Below are positions 50,057 through 61,854 of a DNA stretch of 64,000 nt, in pieces; the stretch's first letter is position 1, and every line of letters starts with the position of its first letter. The position numbers and the translations under genes are program-made. The notes under the pieces were generated by a model, which saw nothing but the letters and a program-made list of their open reading frames with translations, did no database searches and was not told where the DNA came from. Origin of the DNA: Bilabrum cf. latius (lineage: Eukaryota; Bigyra: Bicosoecida; Bigyra; Bicosoecida); contig OZ237757.1 in NCBI GenBank assembly GCA_965178125.1, forward strand, positions 1-64,000, written 5' to 3'.

Positions 50057-53000
50057 ATGTCGGAGCAATCGCAGAATCCAGGCAATCCCCTCGCTTTTCC
50101 CGAGTTGACTCATGCGAGCATGGTGGATGAGTTGCTGGAGTTGGCCCCACCTGAAGTTTGCATAAATCTGTTGCAGGCAGCTGCGGCAGAAGCTGGAGAA
50201 AGTTCTGCTGTGGCGATGCAGCGCAGGTCGATCGATCGATTGCACCAGCAAGATCCAATTCGAGGCTCAAACAAGCCTTCGCCAAAGGATCCTAGCAATG
50301 CTACATTTGTTGTGTTGCGAAAAGCACTGGGATGGGCAGCTCCCGGCGCCGACGAGGCCGGTCAAGCGTTGCGCAGCTAGCTGCCGAACTCACCCTCTCC
50401 GGATGCCGTCGGGAAAGTGTCGCCACCTGCTCTTGCAATCGCAGTACGAACCGGAAGCTTTCTCGTGTTGGCAGATCTTGCCGTGGCATAGATTCGGTGC
50501 GGTTTGCGTCAGCTGGATGGGCAGGCAGACGGCGCCACATCTCGGGAGCTGCCAATGTCGGACGCGGACCAAGCCGCGATGCAGGCAGCCCTGGGGGAGG
50601 CCCGGCAAGCCATTGTTGCGCAGTCGTCTGCTTCAGAAATCCAATCTGATGCGAGCAGTTGGGCTGCGGGGCAGCAACAGGCCGGCGGGGCCTCCTCCTC
50701 CGCGGGCTCCTCGCAGGCCGGCAGCGGGCAGAGGCAGGCGGCCGCCTCCGCCTCCTCCTCCTCCTCGTCCACTGTGCGGCTCGTGCAGGGCCAGTCCACG
50801 GGCATCCTCGCACTGTAGGCCAGCGCGTCTGGTCTCGTGGGCGGGGCCACCGGGCCGGGGATGGACGGGGGCCGCTCGGCCGCGCTTCAGGCAAGGTAGG
50901 AGGCAGCCATGGACCCGGGCAGGGCTCGTGCATTCGTGACACCCGCGGATAAGGAACGGATCCGGAGTCGAAAATCTCTGTCCCTCGCGGTGTGTTCCCT
51001 GGAGATCCTGGCGCGAGCCATGCGGGGCCTCCTGGGCGCATCCTCGCTGAACGGTCCTCCTGCGGCCAACCCAGACCCTCTCGCGGGACCGCTGCCAGGA
51101 GTTGATGGTGGAGGTGGAGGCGACGAGCGTGAGATGGATCGGATTATCGGGGCGGCCCAGCTGGAAGGGGCCCCGCTGGTCCCCGAGGCTACGCCCGCCC
51201 ACCTGAGCGCGGTGGCCAGGCTCGTTCTGGCCCTTGCCCTGCTCATGCGGGTGGGGGCGGGGCACGGCCCGCAGGCCACTGTCTCGACCCTCAACGCAGC
51301 GATGGCGAGGCACGCTAGCGGTGGGGAGAGAGAGGGGGGCAGCAGGGGATCGCCTGCCTCTGGCTCCGGCAGCGGGGCCGTCAGGTGGGAGGCCCCCCGC
51401 TGCGGTCTGCGGCCCGACGCAGTGGCCAGCGCGGGGGCGGCGGTGGCCGGGCTGGCGGCCTCGGTGCAGGTGGCCGTCATGCGGGCGGCGCGGCGGGCGA
51501 GCCAGGAGGAGGATAGGTTCGCAAGGGGAGTGGGGGGTGGTGCTTCCGTGCAGGAGCTTCAGGCGGGGCTGGGCGCGCTGGGCGAGGCCGTGCGGCAGCT
51601 GGAGCTGGCCTTTGAGGCCGCATTCCGGGCCACAGGGCCGTCCGGTGCGTCTGCGTCGGGCAGCGGCGGCTCTGGCGCTGCCTCAGGGACCCCTGCTCCT
51701 CTGTGTCTGGATCCCGACGCAGACGTGTCTCGAAGGGAGGCGCGCGGGGTGCTGCGCGGGGCGGGGGCGGCGCTGCAGCGACTGGCCCTGACAGTGGCCG
51801 TGCATGCGGGGGGCGCCGAGTCCGCTGGACGACTGGTGCAGAACGTGAGGACGCAGGTGGAGGCCGTGCGGCCGGGGCGACCCATCCCCGGCGATGTGGT
51901 GTCCATGCTGGCTCGCGTCCCAGAGGCCCTCGGGTCTGCCCCCGCGGCGGCTCTCGGCGGGGCGCTGATGTCCACGGCAAACCTGCTGAGCTTCGCTGCC
52001 TTCCGCGGGATCGTGCTGGGGAACCCGAACTGGGACGCGGCCATCGGTGGGGCGGTGGGCGCGGGCGGCAGCGGCGGCGGTTCTGCAGAGGACGCCGCCC
52101 CGGACATCGGGGCCCTGCTGCGTGCTGCCTCGGAGGCTGGGGGGGCCCTCGAGAGGCGAGCCTCGGTGCAGCAGGCCAAGGCCAAGACCAAGGAGCGGCT
52201 GGAGGCATTCGGAGTGGGTGAGGGGCAGGGGGCCTCGCCCTTGGCGCTTGGAAGTGATGATGCCGGGGCGAGCGGGGGCATGACCAGCGCGAACTTTCGG
52301 CTGTTCGCGCTGGACGTGTGGGCGCGCGTGCTGCAGCACCCGAGGGTAGGCACGCGGGTCACCCAGGGCACGATGGACTTCTGCGTGTCGCAGCTCCTCT
52401 TCCATCTCCCCCTCATGCTGGCCCGCATGTCACCTGACATCGCCAGGTCCCACGGCCACGCGCGCCCCCCAGCAGCTCCCACTGTGGGAGAGAAGGCAAC
52501 CCTGGCTGGCATCGCCGCCCGCTGCCTGCACGTGCTGAACCTGACACTCGCCGCTTCGCCCGCCCCGCTGGCCAGAGACGCAGTGGCCCAGTCGTCCCAG
52601 CTAGAGTTCGCGCTGCAGGCCTGCCTGGGCTTCAAGGATCAGGCCATGAGCAGGGGCGCAGACCCGGCCGACTCGGGGCGGTGGACGGACGCCCAGGCCG
52701 CCCTGTCCAGGCTCAGGGTGGGCGCGCTGCTGCTGCTGGAGCGGGCCGTGTTCGGCGCCTTTAGGGATTGGACGGCGCACCCGTCCTACCCCGCCATCCG
52801 CTGCGGCTCCTTGCTCCGCTCCGTGCACGTGATCAGGGCACTCTTGTCCCTGAGGCAGGACGCAGCCAGCCTCAGCTTCTCGGAGGGGATGGCCACGCTG
52901 CGCACGGCTGCGGCGGGCCGCAGGGAGATGCAGAGCGCCAGGGATGCAAACCTGGAGCGCGTCGCGCACCTGCTGCAGGCGGCTGTGGGCGCATTCGGCC

Positions 53001-54739
53001 CGCCCCTGGACGAGAGGTGGATGGCGCTGTGGGCCCCTCGCCTGCCAGGTAGCTCGGGCCTGCCTCCCCTCCTGGCACAGGCCCCCCTGCCCAACCTGCC
53101 AGGGCGCACCGCGGAGCTGCGGCAGGGCCCGCTGGGCGCTGCGAGGCCTGGGGATTTCTTGGACGTGGCTCTGTGCAGGGGCAAAGAGTTGGCGGCCAGC
53201 TCCTCGGGGTGGGTGGTGATCGCGCCCGAAGTAAAGACGGGCATGGTGCAGAGCGCAAGCATGCACACGATCCACCCGCAAGCGGCGGAAGCTGCCAAGA
53301 AGGGCGCCTGGGTGGCGAGTGGCCGGCTGGGCCCCCTGCACACCTTTGCGCCCACGTTCGGTCCCCTGCGGCCTGCCTTTGAGGGCATCCCTGAGGCGAA
53401 GGACCCGAGCATGAGTCCTCTTAGGGGCTTCGGGCACGTGCTGCTGCGGCGGTCCGAGGCGGAGTGTTTCGGCCTGGTCCCTGGCTCTAGTTCGGGGGGG
53501 CGGGCGCCCTCGTGGGGCTAGCCCGGTGACAGCAAGCAAGGGACCCTGCCGCGGGCCCGGCAGCCGTGCCTGTGGGCCGGAAGGTACAGGGCGGTGCAGC
53601 GGGGCCGGGCTGCCCCCATGCCCCCGAGGGGATTCCCGGGGGCCTACGGTCCGCAGGGCAGCCCCGGCCCCGAGCTGGTGGTGCCCCCCCTTGCCTCCCC
53701 CATGGGCATGACCAAGGTGGGCACGCTGGACATGGTGCCCCCCGTGACCGTGTACAGGCCCGTGGCCCCGCCGGGCTACGTGTCACTCGGGTGTGTGGTG
53801 AGCGCGGGGTCAGAGGAGAGATAGCCGCCTCTGGACAGCGTGTGGTGCGTGCACGAGCAGCTCGTAGAGAGGGACAGGGACGCGAGGCCCGCGGGGCTGC
53901 TTGTTCCCTGGCGGCCCGTGGAAGGGGCCCCCGTACCCCAGGCGGGTGAGGGGGACGCGCAGGATGACCGGGCGGCTCTGCAGGTGGGCTCATGCGGGGC
54001 GCGGCCCTTCGAGATCGGGGGGTTCAGGCCGCACCGGCTGCGCGTGGGGCAAGAGCACAGGTTGCTGCGGGTGGGGCAGTCCCAGTTTGTCCTCTGGCAG
54101 CTCCTGTTCGACATGCACCGGTCCGTGGGGCTGCACGGTGTGCCTCAGGCCAAGCAAGCGGCCGAGGGGGCCATGGCCTACAGAGGCCAGGACCTGCTGA
54201 CGCTGACTTTGTGCCTGAGGAGGATACGCGTCCTCCAGTCGGAGCTGGCTCACGCATACAGCGGACCCACCACTGCGTATCGCATCGACGCGGACTCGGC
54301 CGACAGCTTTCTTGTTCTCTGGCGCATGGGGCGCACGGTGATTCGGCAGGGGGGGTGGGAGCGCAAGTTCCCCAAGGCGTGGGCGGGCAGGCCCCTGGAT
54401 CCAGAGACGGCGCAGTGCTGCGCAGAGGCGTTGATCGAGGAGGTCCGCCGCAGCAGGGACAGGGATATGGCTGTTCCTGGGGAGGACTTGGCTCTGTGTG
54501 CCATGGGGCTCGCGGGGGCGTGGTGGGGCGTGCAGGAGGTGCGTGACACGGCCACGGAGGTGTTGGCGGTGCTGCATGAGCAGGGCGCGCTGTGGTCCGT
54601 GGGCGGCGCCATGCCCCTGCTGCGGGCGGCGGAGGCCATGCACGAGGACATCGCCAGGTGCCCTGTGCGGCACCGGCTGGTGGAAAACTAGGGAGGCGTG
54701 GACGTGGCGGAGGAGGCAGGCTGCTGCGTTGCCTCGTGA
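50057..54739 (+). CDS. VPS62-domain (DUF946-like) large protein, paralogue B
   Basis: A 1,560-aa frame runs from ATG at 50057 (an in-frame TGA lies two codons upstream) to TGA at 54737-54739, with seven TAGs. It is collinear with paralogue A. Shared blocks are VDELLELAPPEVCINLL near the N terminus, ADSGRWTDAQAALSRLRVGA with RDWTAHPSYPAIRCGSLLRS, GDFLDVALCRGKEL, RSEAECFGLVPG, VTVYRPVAPPGYVSLGCVV and SVWCVHEQLVERD. One TAG sits between the VPS62 motif and the WCVH motif. It lacks the poly-Ala run and a central linker of A, hence its shorter length. The two genes are transcribed away from each other around the SLC52-like gene. A TAG lies 20 codons before the end. Confidence 0.82.
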
Positions 54740-54841
54740 TGTCGGGAGGGGTAGTCTACTGAGCGGTGAGGGTCGGGTGACGAGCGACCGGATGACTGGC
54801 TACGGATGTAAATGGCATCATGGCCACCTCGGCGCACTACC

Positions 54842-55966
54842 ATGGCTGGCATAGCTGTAAGTGATGCTGGTGCAGGCGTCAAAGCATCAGGGGTAACATT
54901 GGAATCCGCGGAGCCCACTGACTTCCTTGGTTGGATTGAAAGTATCAGGTCCGAGCTCAAGCCCCCCGTAGGTGAGCCACAGTCTCGATGTCTGCCCGTC
55001 TGTTGATATCCGTGACTTTGTCATGATTATATCTGAACTGTTTGATTGTACCCGCTGTTCGTAGCAAACAAGCTGATGGCCGCCGGGCAGCTCAAGATCA
55101 TGATTGTGGGAGGACCGAACACTCGCGAAGATTACCACATCGAGGAAGGAGAAGAGCTGTTTCTCATGCTCAAGGGCGATATGTGCTTGGATGTTATTGA
55201 GAAGGGGAAGAAGAGATCGATCGAGATCAAGGAGGGTGAATTTTTCTTGTTGCCAGGCCGGGTGCCGCATTCGCCACAGCGGAAGGCCGATACTGTTGGC
55301 CTCGTCATAGAACGCGAACGGGTAGCCGGGGAGATGGACGGTTTGAGATGGTACGTGCCGGGGGAAGAAGGCAGCAAGGTTCTCTACGAGGAATGGTTCC
55401 ACTGCACCGACCTAGGCACCCAGCTGAAACCGGTGATCGAGCGCTTCTTCGCCTCAGATGCCTACAAGAGCAAGGAGCCCGCTGCAGGGAGCGAGTATCC
55501 ATTGCTTGGATCCAAGGAAACCGTGGAGATCGATGGCAATCTCGCAGTGGGCTCCCCGCGCACGCTAGAGAGCGTCTACGCCGAGCTGCGAGCGGCCTCT
55601 AAATCTCAGACGGGCGGTGCCTGCGCCCTGCTGTGCGGCGAGGGCAAGGGCCCCGGCTCCGAGTTTGTGGGGGAGGCACACGTGGGGGGTGATGAAGGTA
55701 GTCCCACCGAGGGGGCGTTCCGATGGCAGCGTCGGGCCGTGTTGGGCGAGAGCTGGTGGTACCAGACCAAGGGCACCGTGGAGGTGCAGGTCGAGCTTGT
55801 GGGCGGAGAGGGTGCCAAGGACGCCGTGGGGAGGGTGGGCAAGAGCATGACTGTGAAGGAGGGCGGCGTGCTGCTGTTGCCCAAGCTGCCTGAAGGGGCC
55901 CTCGTGACGGCGCGATGGGCACCAGGGGCAGAGGGAATCGTGGTGACGTGCGGAGTGGGCATGTGA
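54842..55966 (+). CDS. HAAO: 3-hydroxyanthranilate 3,4-dioxygenase
   Basis: Two exons (54842-54971 and 55065-55966) with a 93-nt intron (gtgagcca to gttcgtag) give 343 aa ending in TGA with no TAG. The junction rebuilds LKPPVANKLM, the family's KPPV-NKLM motif. The enzyme cleaves 3-hydroxyanthranilate toward quinolinate in kynurenine-to-NAD synthesis in the cytosol. The cupin shows [18 protein letters not shown] with iron ligands His and Glu, the [12 protein letters not shown] motif supplying the second His, and DGLRWYV. An in-frame ATG at 54812 would add ten residues. The C-terminal half is a degenerate second cupin, as in animal enzymes. Normal length is about 286 aa, so there is an extended tail region. 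Confidence 0.95.
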
Positions 55967-56072
55967 ATCAGATGTGGGATCTGGGTGGTGGGCCGGGCAT
56001 ACCGGGTGAATAGAGCCATATTGGATCTGCGTGTACAAGGCTTTTTGCGAGCTTTATTCTTCAATTTCGCGC

Positions 56073-58022
56073 TCAGTCGTCCTCGTCCTCATCCTCATCC
56101 TCGTCCTCGTCCTCATCGTCATCCTCTCGCTCATCCCCACCACTGGCAGCCGCTACATCCTCCCCCATGTCATTCACGAGTCCAGAGTACCCCGACCCTC
56201 CACCCTCCCGCTTGAGCTCCTCGTTCTCCTCCTGTGCCACCAGCAGAGCCTCCCGCGGGACGGGCCCCAGGTGCGGCCCGAGACCGACGGCCTCCTCGAG
56301 GGCCGCAGGGGACCGAGCCAGATCCCCCAGCAACACAGGCACCCACTTCTCAAGCGTGTCACTCGTCACACCACCACCGAGGCCGTCGATGCTCCCGACC
56401 CCGTACACCCTCTTGACCGTCCCCCCCAGCACGGCCCGCAAGTTGTCCAGCCCCTCGAAATCACCCGCCAGGCCCCCGGCCTCGTGCAGGTCATCCAGCA
56501 CCTCGAGCAAGGGACGCAGCGTGCCTAGGTCTTCCAGCAGCGGCCTGTACGCCTCCAGCCCCAGCCCGAAGCCGCCCTTGCCACCGCCCCGCTTGCCCAG
56601 CCCATCCCCGGCATCGGCCAGCACGTTCAGCACGCCCAGGGAACAAGTCATTTGGCCAGTCAGGGCCTCCAGGATCGCCCGTGGCTCTGCACCCCCGTCA
56701 TCCGTGAAGGCCCAGTTGTCACCGTGGCTGTCCATCGAGTCCATGGCCCGCAGCACGCCTATGGCCCGCTGCAGCGCTGCGCTGGCCATAGCGGCGCACC
56801 TCCTGCGGGCCTGCATGGGCTGCTCCTTGGGAGGCAGCTTGGGCGGCTTGAAGGAGGCCCGGTTGGCCACTTTGCCCATGGCCTCGCAGATGATGTAGGC
56901 CTTGTGGTGGTCCCCGCGCACGGGGTGCCTGTACTTGGCCATCTCCGCGAACTTTCCGTTGACTGCATCCGTGACCTCCTGCCAGCCCTCCCTCACCAGC
57001 GGGGACACCGCCCTGAGTCCGTCCGCCGGCATGAACTCGTTGATCAGCGGAAGCGGGGACTTGTCGTCCTTCTCCTTCGCCTCTTGCTCTGCCCTCTCCT
57101 TCATGTCCCGCATCATCCTCTCGATGAAAGGACCCATGCTGGCCCGCATGCGCTTCTTCGCCTCGTCCTCATCCTCATCCTCGTCATCTGAATCGTCATC
57201 TGAATCTGAATCTTTCATCGCTGCAGCGGCGCCACTCCCGGCCCCCGATGCTGCAGCCTTGCCCTTCCCTTTGCCCTTCTTGCCCTTCCCCTCTTCCTCT
57301 TGCTCCTCGTTCTCTCCCCCTTGCCCCTTGTCCACTACCCCTCGATCAGCAAGCTGCTGCACGAGCTCCGCGATCTTTTGCTCGTTGCGGACCTTTGCCT
57401 TCCTCTGCTCTGCCAGCTCCTCCTGGATCTTCCTCGTCTCCAGCGCCTCCTAGGCCTCCTTCTGCCGCTGCATCGCCTCCACGTCAGGCCGGGAGAACAA
57501 ATGCACCATCTCGCCGTACTCCCACGAGTCCCCGAAGATTCCCTGTCGCTCGGCCAGCAGCAGTGACTACCCCTTCGTCTCAGCCACCAGCTGCTCCGTG
57601 GTCCCTCGGCCCAGGGAGCCCGCCAGCCCGTGCTCGTGGGAGGCCGGGATGCGGAAATCGGCCCCTGTCTCGGGGCAGTGGAATCGCTCGCCGGGTTGTG
57701 TGGGCGGGCTGAAGACGCGAGGCAGCGCCGCATCGGCCTACTAGGAGCGGGCGCTCCTCCCGCCGCTCGCAGCAGGTGACGAGGAGGAGGAGGCGGAAGC
57801 CGAAGAGGAGGAAGCCGAAGAGGAGGAAGCCGAGGAGGAGGAACCTGCAGCTGCAGCAGGCTGGGCGTGGTCTGAAACCCACTTTGGATGAAGTTTTAAC
57901 CAGAGCGAGAGTGCTAGGTCATACTTCACGAATTCGATTGGATCGAGAGCGTCTCTCGGAAGAGGGCCCTGGCAAGGCGCGCGATCCACCCACGTCTATA
58001 GCTTACGCGTGTTGGGTTTCAT
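56073..58022 (-). CDS. Acidic/basic low-complexity protein with tandem TAG-TAG (unknown)
   Basis: A 649-aa frame runs from ATG at 58022 to TGA at 56073-56075 with five TAGs, two of them adjacent (57738-57743, after GGRSARS). The N terminus (ALDPIEFVKYDLALSLWLKL) is followed by a poly-Ser run. A small conserved-looking block (GERFHCPETGADFRIPASHE) comes next, then Glu/Lys-rich helices that could be coiled coil, a Lys/Gly tract, an acidic Asp/Glu run near residue 290, a helical domain with ADGLRAVSPLVREGWQEVTD, and an acidic tail of alternating Glu/Asp. I recognise no family. Coding continues on both sides of every TAG with no loss of composition. It is convergent with HAAO, about 105 bp from its end. 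Confidence 0.7.
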
Positions 58023-58628
58023 GGGGGGTAAGTGCATGCCGGATTGCCTGCGAGCTTTTGCGTGTGCGCGTTCCTCTGCCCTGCGTGCTGCCTCTATTTC
58101 CTCGCTACGGCGGACCGATGCCTGAAACTCATCACTAAAAATGTCAATGCCAAGACCTTGCATGATCAATGCTCTGGCTAGCGGGTTCTAAAACAGCTAG
58201 TTATCTGCATCACCTGAACTCATATCTGAAGGACTATACTATGCTTGTAGAATAGTCAGTGGTACGCTGGACAAGTGACACACCTCTGGATTCAAACCGT
58301 GATGTTCCGTAATTAGATCGGGTAATGCGCGGCGCCTTGCGATCCGTTCGCCCCTCTTGGCCGGCTCTGTAGACAGAGTGCCTGGCCCTCCTCGTCTTAT
58401 TGGTTCTCAATTCACATTTGTATTTAATGTCATCTGGAATTAGCGGCTCTGGCAGCAGCGTTACCGTACTGACAGCTACGGAAGCTGGGATCGGCGGGCT
58501 ATCGAATTGCGAAGGCTAGGTGCTTGCGGTGAATAGGATTTCCAGTTAGGTTCTCGAATACGGTGAGTATGTTCTTGACTTTAGCTTCTGAATTGCAGGG
58601 GTTGTAGCTGCCTGAGCAGCAGCGTATC
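58023..58628. other. Intergenic region, possible upstream exons
   Basis: About 600 bp between divergent genes. A gtgagtat donor and an attgcag acceptor occur near 58565-58600 and could belong to an upstream exon of the beta-propeller gene, but I could not join them in frame without a stop. Confidence 0.35.
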
Positions 58629-59721
58629 ATGCGCCAGTATAAGCCGCCGACATTGTATTCAAGACTGAATTTCAAGTTGCTAGCTTCAGTCGCCCGCCGT
58701 CCGTGCAGACGTAAGAAGCCGTTCTTTGCGCCCGATCGCGCGTACTGGTGGGTGCCCTAGTGCAGCAGTCGTAGGGGAGGCAGGTGGGTCCGGTGCCGAT
58801 CGGACCGGCCTGGTGGTCGCAGACCCGGCCCACGGTGCCTTGCTGGCTGTGGACAGGGACGGTGCCGGCAGAGGAGCAGGGTCTGGAGACGCCAGCGGAG
58901 CAGGCGGAATCTCGGTGGTCGCAGATGCGTACGAAGGCACATCCCTGGCGGGCCCCTCCGCCCTGGCACGCTGCTCGCTCCCCTCCGGAGGTGAGATGCT
59001 CGCTTTCTGCGACGCGGGGGCCAGCGGGGACTCGGGCCTGGACGCTCCCACCGGCTCGGTATTCGTGGTGGTGCCCGACGATGGAGTGGGAGACGGTGGG
59101 TCCGTCCTGCGGCCAGTCTGTCTCGGGGGGCTGGCAGACCCAGCCGCTGTCGCCCTGCTGGCCCCACCCGCAGCTGCACCGGGGGCAGAGGCTCTGACGG
59201 GCGCCGGGACCCGGGCCTCTGCAGGCGCCCTCGCCCCCGCGGGCGCCCCCCTCGCCCCCTTGGGCTTCGTGGCAGAGCGCGGGGCGGGCCGGGTGTGGAG
59301 GTTCTGCGAGGAGCCCGCTGGATCTGGAGCCTTCCGGTTGAGCGTGCTTGGGCACGCGGGCGGAGGGGCGGGGCCCAGCGCCCTGGCAGTTGACGATCGA
59401 CCGGGCCCGGGTTTTGGGACTGTTTTCGTGGGCGTGGGGGAGGCCCCCGCTGCGTGTGCCTTGCTGCGAGCGGGGGGAGCTAGCGAGGGGAGCACAGGAG
59501 CGAGGGTGCTGGCGCTGGACCACAGGGGCAAGGCTGTGGGGGAGTGGGCTGTGCCCCAGCTGAGCCAGGTAACGGGCATGTGCATGGACCCGGATGGGGC
59601 CGGGCTGCTCGTGTGTGGAGCGGCGGCTTGGAGCGGCGGCGGAAAGGCGGCTGGCGGGGACGGATTGGCGGGGATTGGGGCGAGGCCGGGAGACGGGCTC
59701 CTCGTGCGTATCAAGCTGTGA
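58629..59721 (+). CDS. NHL/strictosidine-synthase-like beta-propeller protein
   Basis: Two exons (58629-58710 and 58766-59721, 55-nt intron, gtaagaag to tagtgcag) join in frame to give 345 aa ending in TGA with no TAG. The short first exon (MRQYKPPTLYSRLNFKLLAS) is inferred from splice borders and frame. The second encodes repeated blade-like units such as RTGLVVADPAHGALLAVD, GSVFVVVPDD and GMCMDPDGAGLLV, typical of NHL/SMP-30-like propellers. Composition is very Ala/Gly/Pro-rich. Catalytic residues are not recognisable. The gene may start further upstream. Confidence 0.55.
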
Positions 59722-60030
59722 TGCAGCGGTGCTGGAGGTCATATCGCAATGCCGCTGGATGCTTGCGTAGTGAACGGAGTCGGTGACGCCTCGTGATCCT
59801 GGCCTTGCACCTTCGTAAGTTTCATTTTCCTATTCGTTGTTCGGTTCAACGCACTGACCCCACCTTGAGACACAGCACGTCAACATCCCGCCCATCTGCA
59901 CAGCAACGCATGGTGCTGGAGCTTATTCACTTTGCCCCATTCCCATGCACTACCTCCCATCACACCCCACGAGGTCGCCAGCTCTTGTCCCAGCGACCTC
60001 CAGCAAACTACCTTAGCTATCGGGCTACAT
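59722..60030. other. Convergent spacer
   Basis: About 310 bp between the 3' ends of the propeller and RPL35 genes. No feature is seen. Confidence 0.45.
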
Positions 60031-60690
60031 TCAAGCCTCGATGGGCTTCAAGTAGTACACTCGCTTGGGGAAGTTCTGCAGCCTCTTCTTCTGGCGGGGA
60101 GCCTTGGCGTGGATCTGCTCCTTGGTCAAGCGCCTGCGGATTGCCCGGGTCTTCTTGGCGCGGATGTCCTTGGGCTTGTACTGAGCGCTAGCAAGCTTCT
60201 CGCGGGCAGCAGCCTTCTGCTTCTGGTTGTACACAGTCAGGGCGCGGGCGATGTTCTTGCGTACGCGCTTGATCTGGGCAAGCTTAGCGGGGGCCGCAGC
60301 GTTCACCTGCAGAACCCTGAGGGTGGCAAGCTCCTTGCGCAGCTCTCCCAGGCGAGACTGGAGTGCCTTCTCAGTCAGTTCCCGAAGCTGCTGCGGGCGA
60401 ATCTTGGCCGCTGCGGTGCTAGTCAAGAAATTGAGGGCAATCCAACCGATGCTGAGATTCTGTGCAATCCAGGCAGCTCTCAGAAACCAGTCTAGCCCGC
60501 GAGATCCGCAGTGTAGCGTATGTCTAATATATTGAAACATATAGGCAGTTGCACAATGCTGGATGGGATTCTGAACAGCAAGACTTGCATGTTAAGGAGG
60601 CAACGAATGAAATACTGCCGAAACAAGGCATGACCTGACAGCAACCACCCAATAGTGCAGCGCGATACAAATCATAATGTAGTTACTCAT
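60031..60690 (-). CDS. RPL35: 60S ribosomal protein L35 (uL29)
   Basis: Main exon 60031-60410 ends in TGA with no TAG. It encodes KIRPQQLRELTEKALQSRL, VRKNIARALTVYNQKQK, YKPKDIRAKKTRAIRRRLT and the C terminus RLQNFPKRVYYLKPIEA, matching RPL35 (normal length ~123 aa). The first exon must be very short. ATGA at 60687-60690 followed by gtaact, joined to the acceptor at caccgcag, gives a 127-aa protein starting MTAKIRPQQ with matching phase and a 276-nt intron. That exon is an inference, although a minimal first exon is common in ribosomal-protein genes. The long N-terminal frame upstream of the acceptor does not match the family. L35 sits at the exit-tunnel side of the large subunit. Confidence 0.93.
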
Positions 60691-61059
60691 ACGAGTAGGT
60701 CATTAACTTGGAGACATCCTCACCCATAGTACCTGTAGATGCGATTTTGGGTAGAATCCGTGTCTCTGGTTGTATGATCGGATCATGTCTGTTGCGCTGT
60801 AACGAGCTATTTAAGGTATCCAGTCGGCATAGTGAGAAACATCGGAAACATCAACTAGAAGGTGTGAGAAGTAGTCATTGTTTTGTGTATGATCGATTCT
60901 ATGTTTAATTGCAGCAGTTATTGTGGTTTCAGCTTGTTTGCTGCAGATGAGTTTCATGAGCTGGCAGGCCGTGTGGCAACGTGTTTTGCGCCAAACCCAA
61001 TCTAAAAGATAACGACCCTGCGCTCTCATGTTTGCCCAATTTTATTGCCCTGCAGTATC
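60691..61059. other. Divergent intergenic region
   Basis: About 370 AT-richer bases between RPL35 and SEC61G, presumably promoters. A possible 5'-UTR splice acceptor (ctgcag) lies just before the SEC61G ATG. Confidence 0.45.
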
Positions 61060-61405
61060 ATGGCATCTGGAAAGCCGTCTAGGAGCGAAGTTGACAGCGA
61101 CAACCTGCTCGAGTCTGCCGTGCTGGGCCTGCAGAGCTTTGCTAACGATGCCTCTACTTTCCTCGGCCTTTGCCATAAGGAGTCTCCCGGAATTGACAGT
61201 AAGACTTTTGTCCTATTGATTCGCTGGACTGCTTGCTTTGACAAAGACAGGCACAAGCTTGTCATGTCCCCGATTGCTACCTCTATTTCTTGCAGAGTAT
61301 AGACAGGATCTTGCTGTGACGGCAGTAGGATTTGCCGTAATGGGTGTTATTGGTTTCGGCGTAAAGCTGGTACACATTCCCATCAACAGTCTGCTGCTTT
61401 CCTGA
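61060..61405 (+). CDS. SEC61G: Sec61 gamma subunit
   Basis: Two exons (61060-61198 and 61296-61405) with a 97-nt intron (gtaagact to tcttgcag) give 82 aa ending in TGA with no TAG. The C-terminal tail-anchor block AVTAVGFAVMGVIGFGVKLV followed by HIPINSLLLS matches the single transmembrane segment of Sec61 gamma/SecE of the ER translocon. The cytosolic part has the CHKESP-type segment where the family reads CTKPD. It is slightly longer at the N terminus than animal homologues (68 aa). Confidence 0.93.
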
Positions 61406-61854
61406 GGACAGCACAGCTGAGGCAAGAGTGCATTGATAGCTGTGGTTGATGTGGAACACCATTCATTGATTGCCCTCTCCATCCAGTCCGCCCAGGCATG
61501 GGACGTGCATCTAGACAACCTACCATACAAAAGTATGTTCAAAGCTCCGTCACGGCACCACTCGCACTCGTAGATCCTCTGTCTAGCTTGGTTGCTAGCA
61601 GTGGGCAGGCACTTCTACCCTTGGCTCCCCTGACGCCTCGTATTTCAGCCTGGCGCACCAGTTCCCTGATTGGCTGGTGCCTACGATCCACACCTCAATT
61701 TCTCAATACAAGCGTGCAGCGGTGTGTGGTGTGCGGCTTCCCTGGTGGCCAACTCGGAGCTGCTACCAATCGCACCTGCGCCTCCGGTCTCGCACTTCCA
61801 ACAGCTTAGAGTAGTAAACCGCTCTAGTGCATATCCTATCAAGCCCATATAAGT
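61406..61854. other. Intergenic region
   Basis: About 450 bp without a convincing gene between SEC61G and the next plus-strand gene. Confidence 0.4.

Noticed and set aside
60411-60540. N-terminal extension of RPL35 (MFQYIRHTLH...)
   Set aside because: It does not match the ribosomal protein family and is best read as intron plus acceptor.
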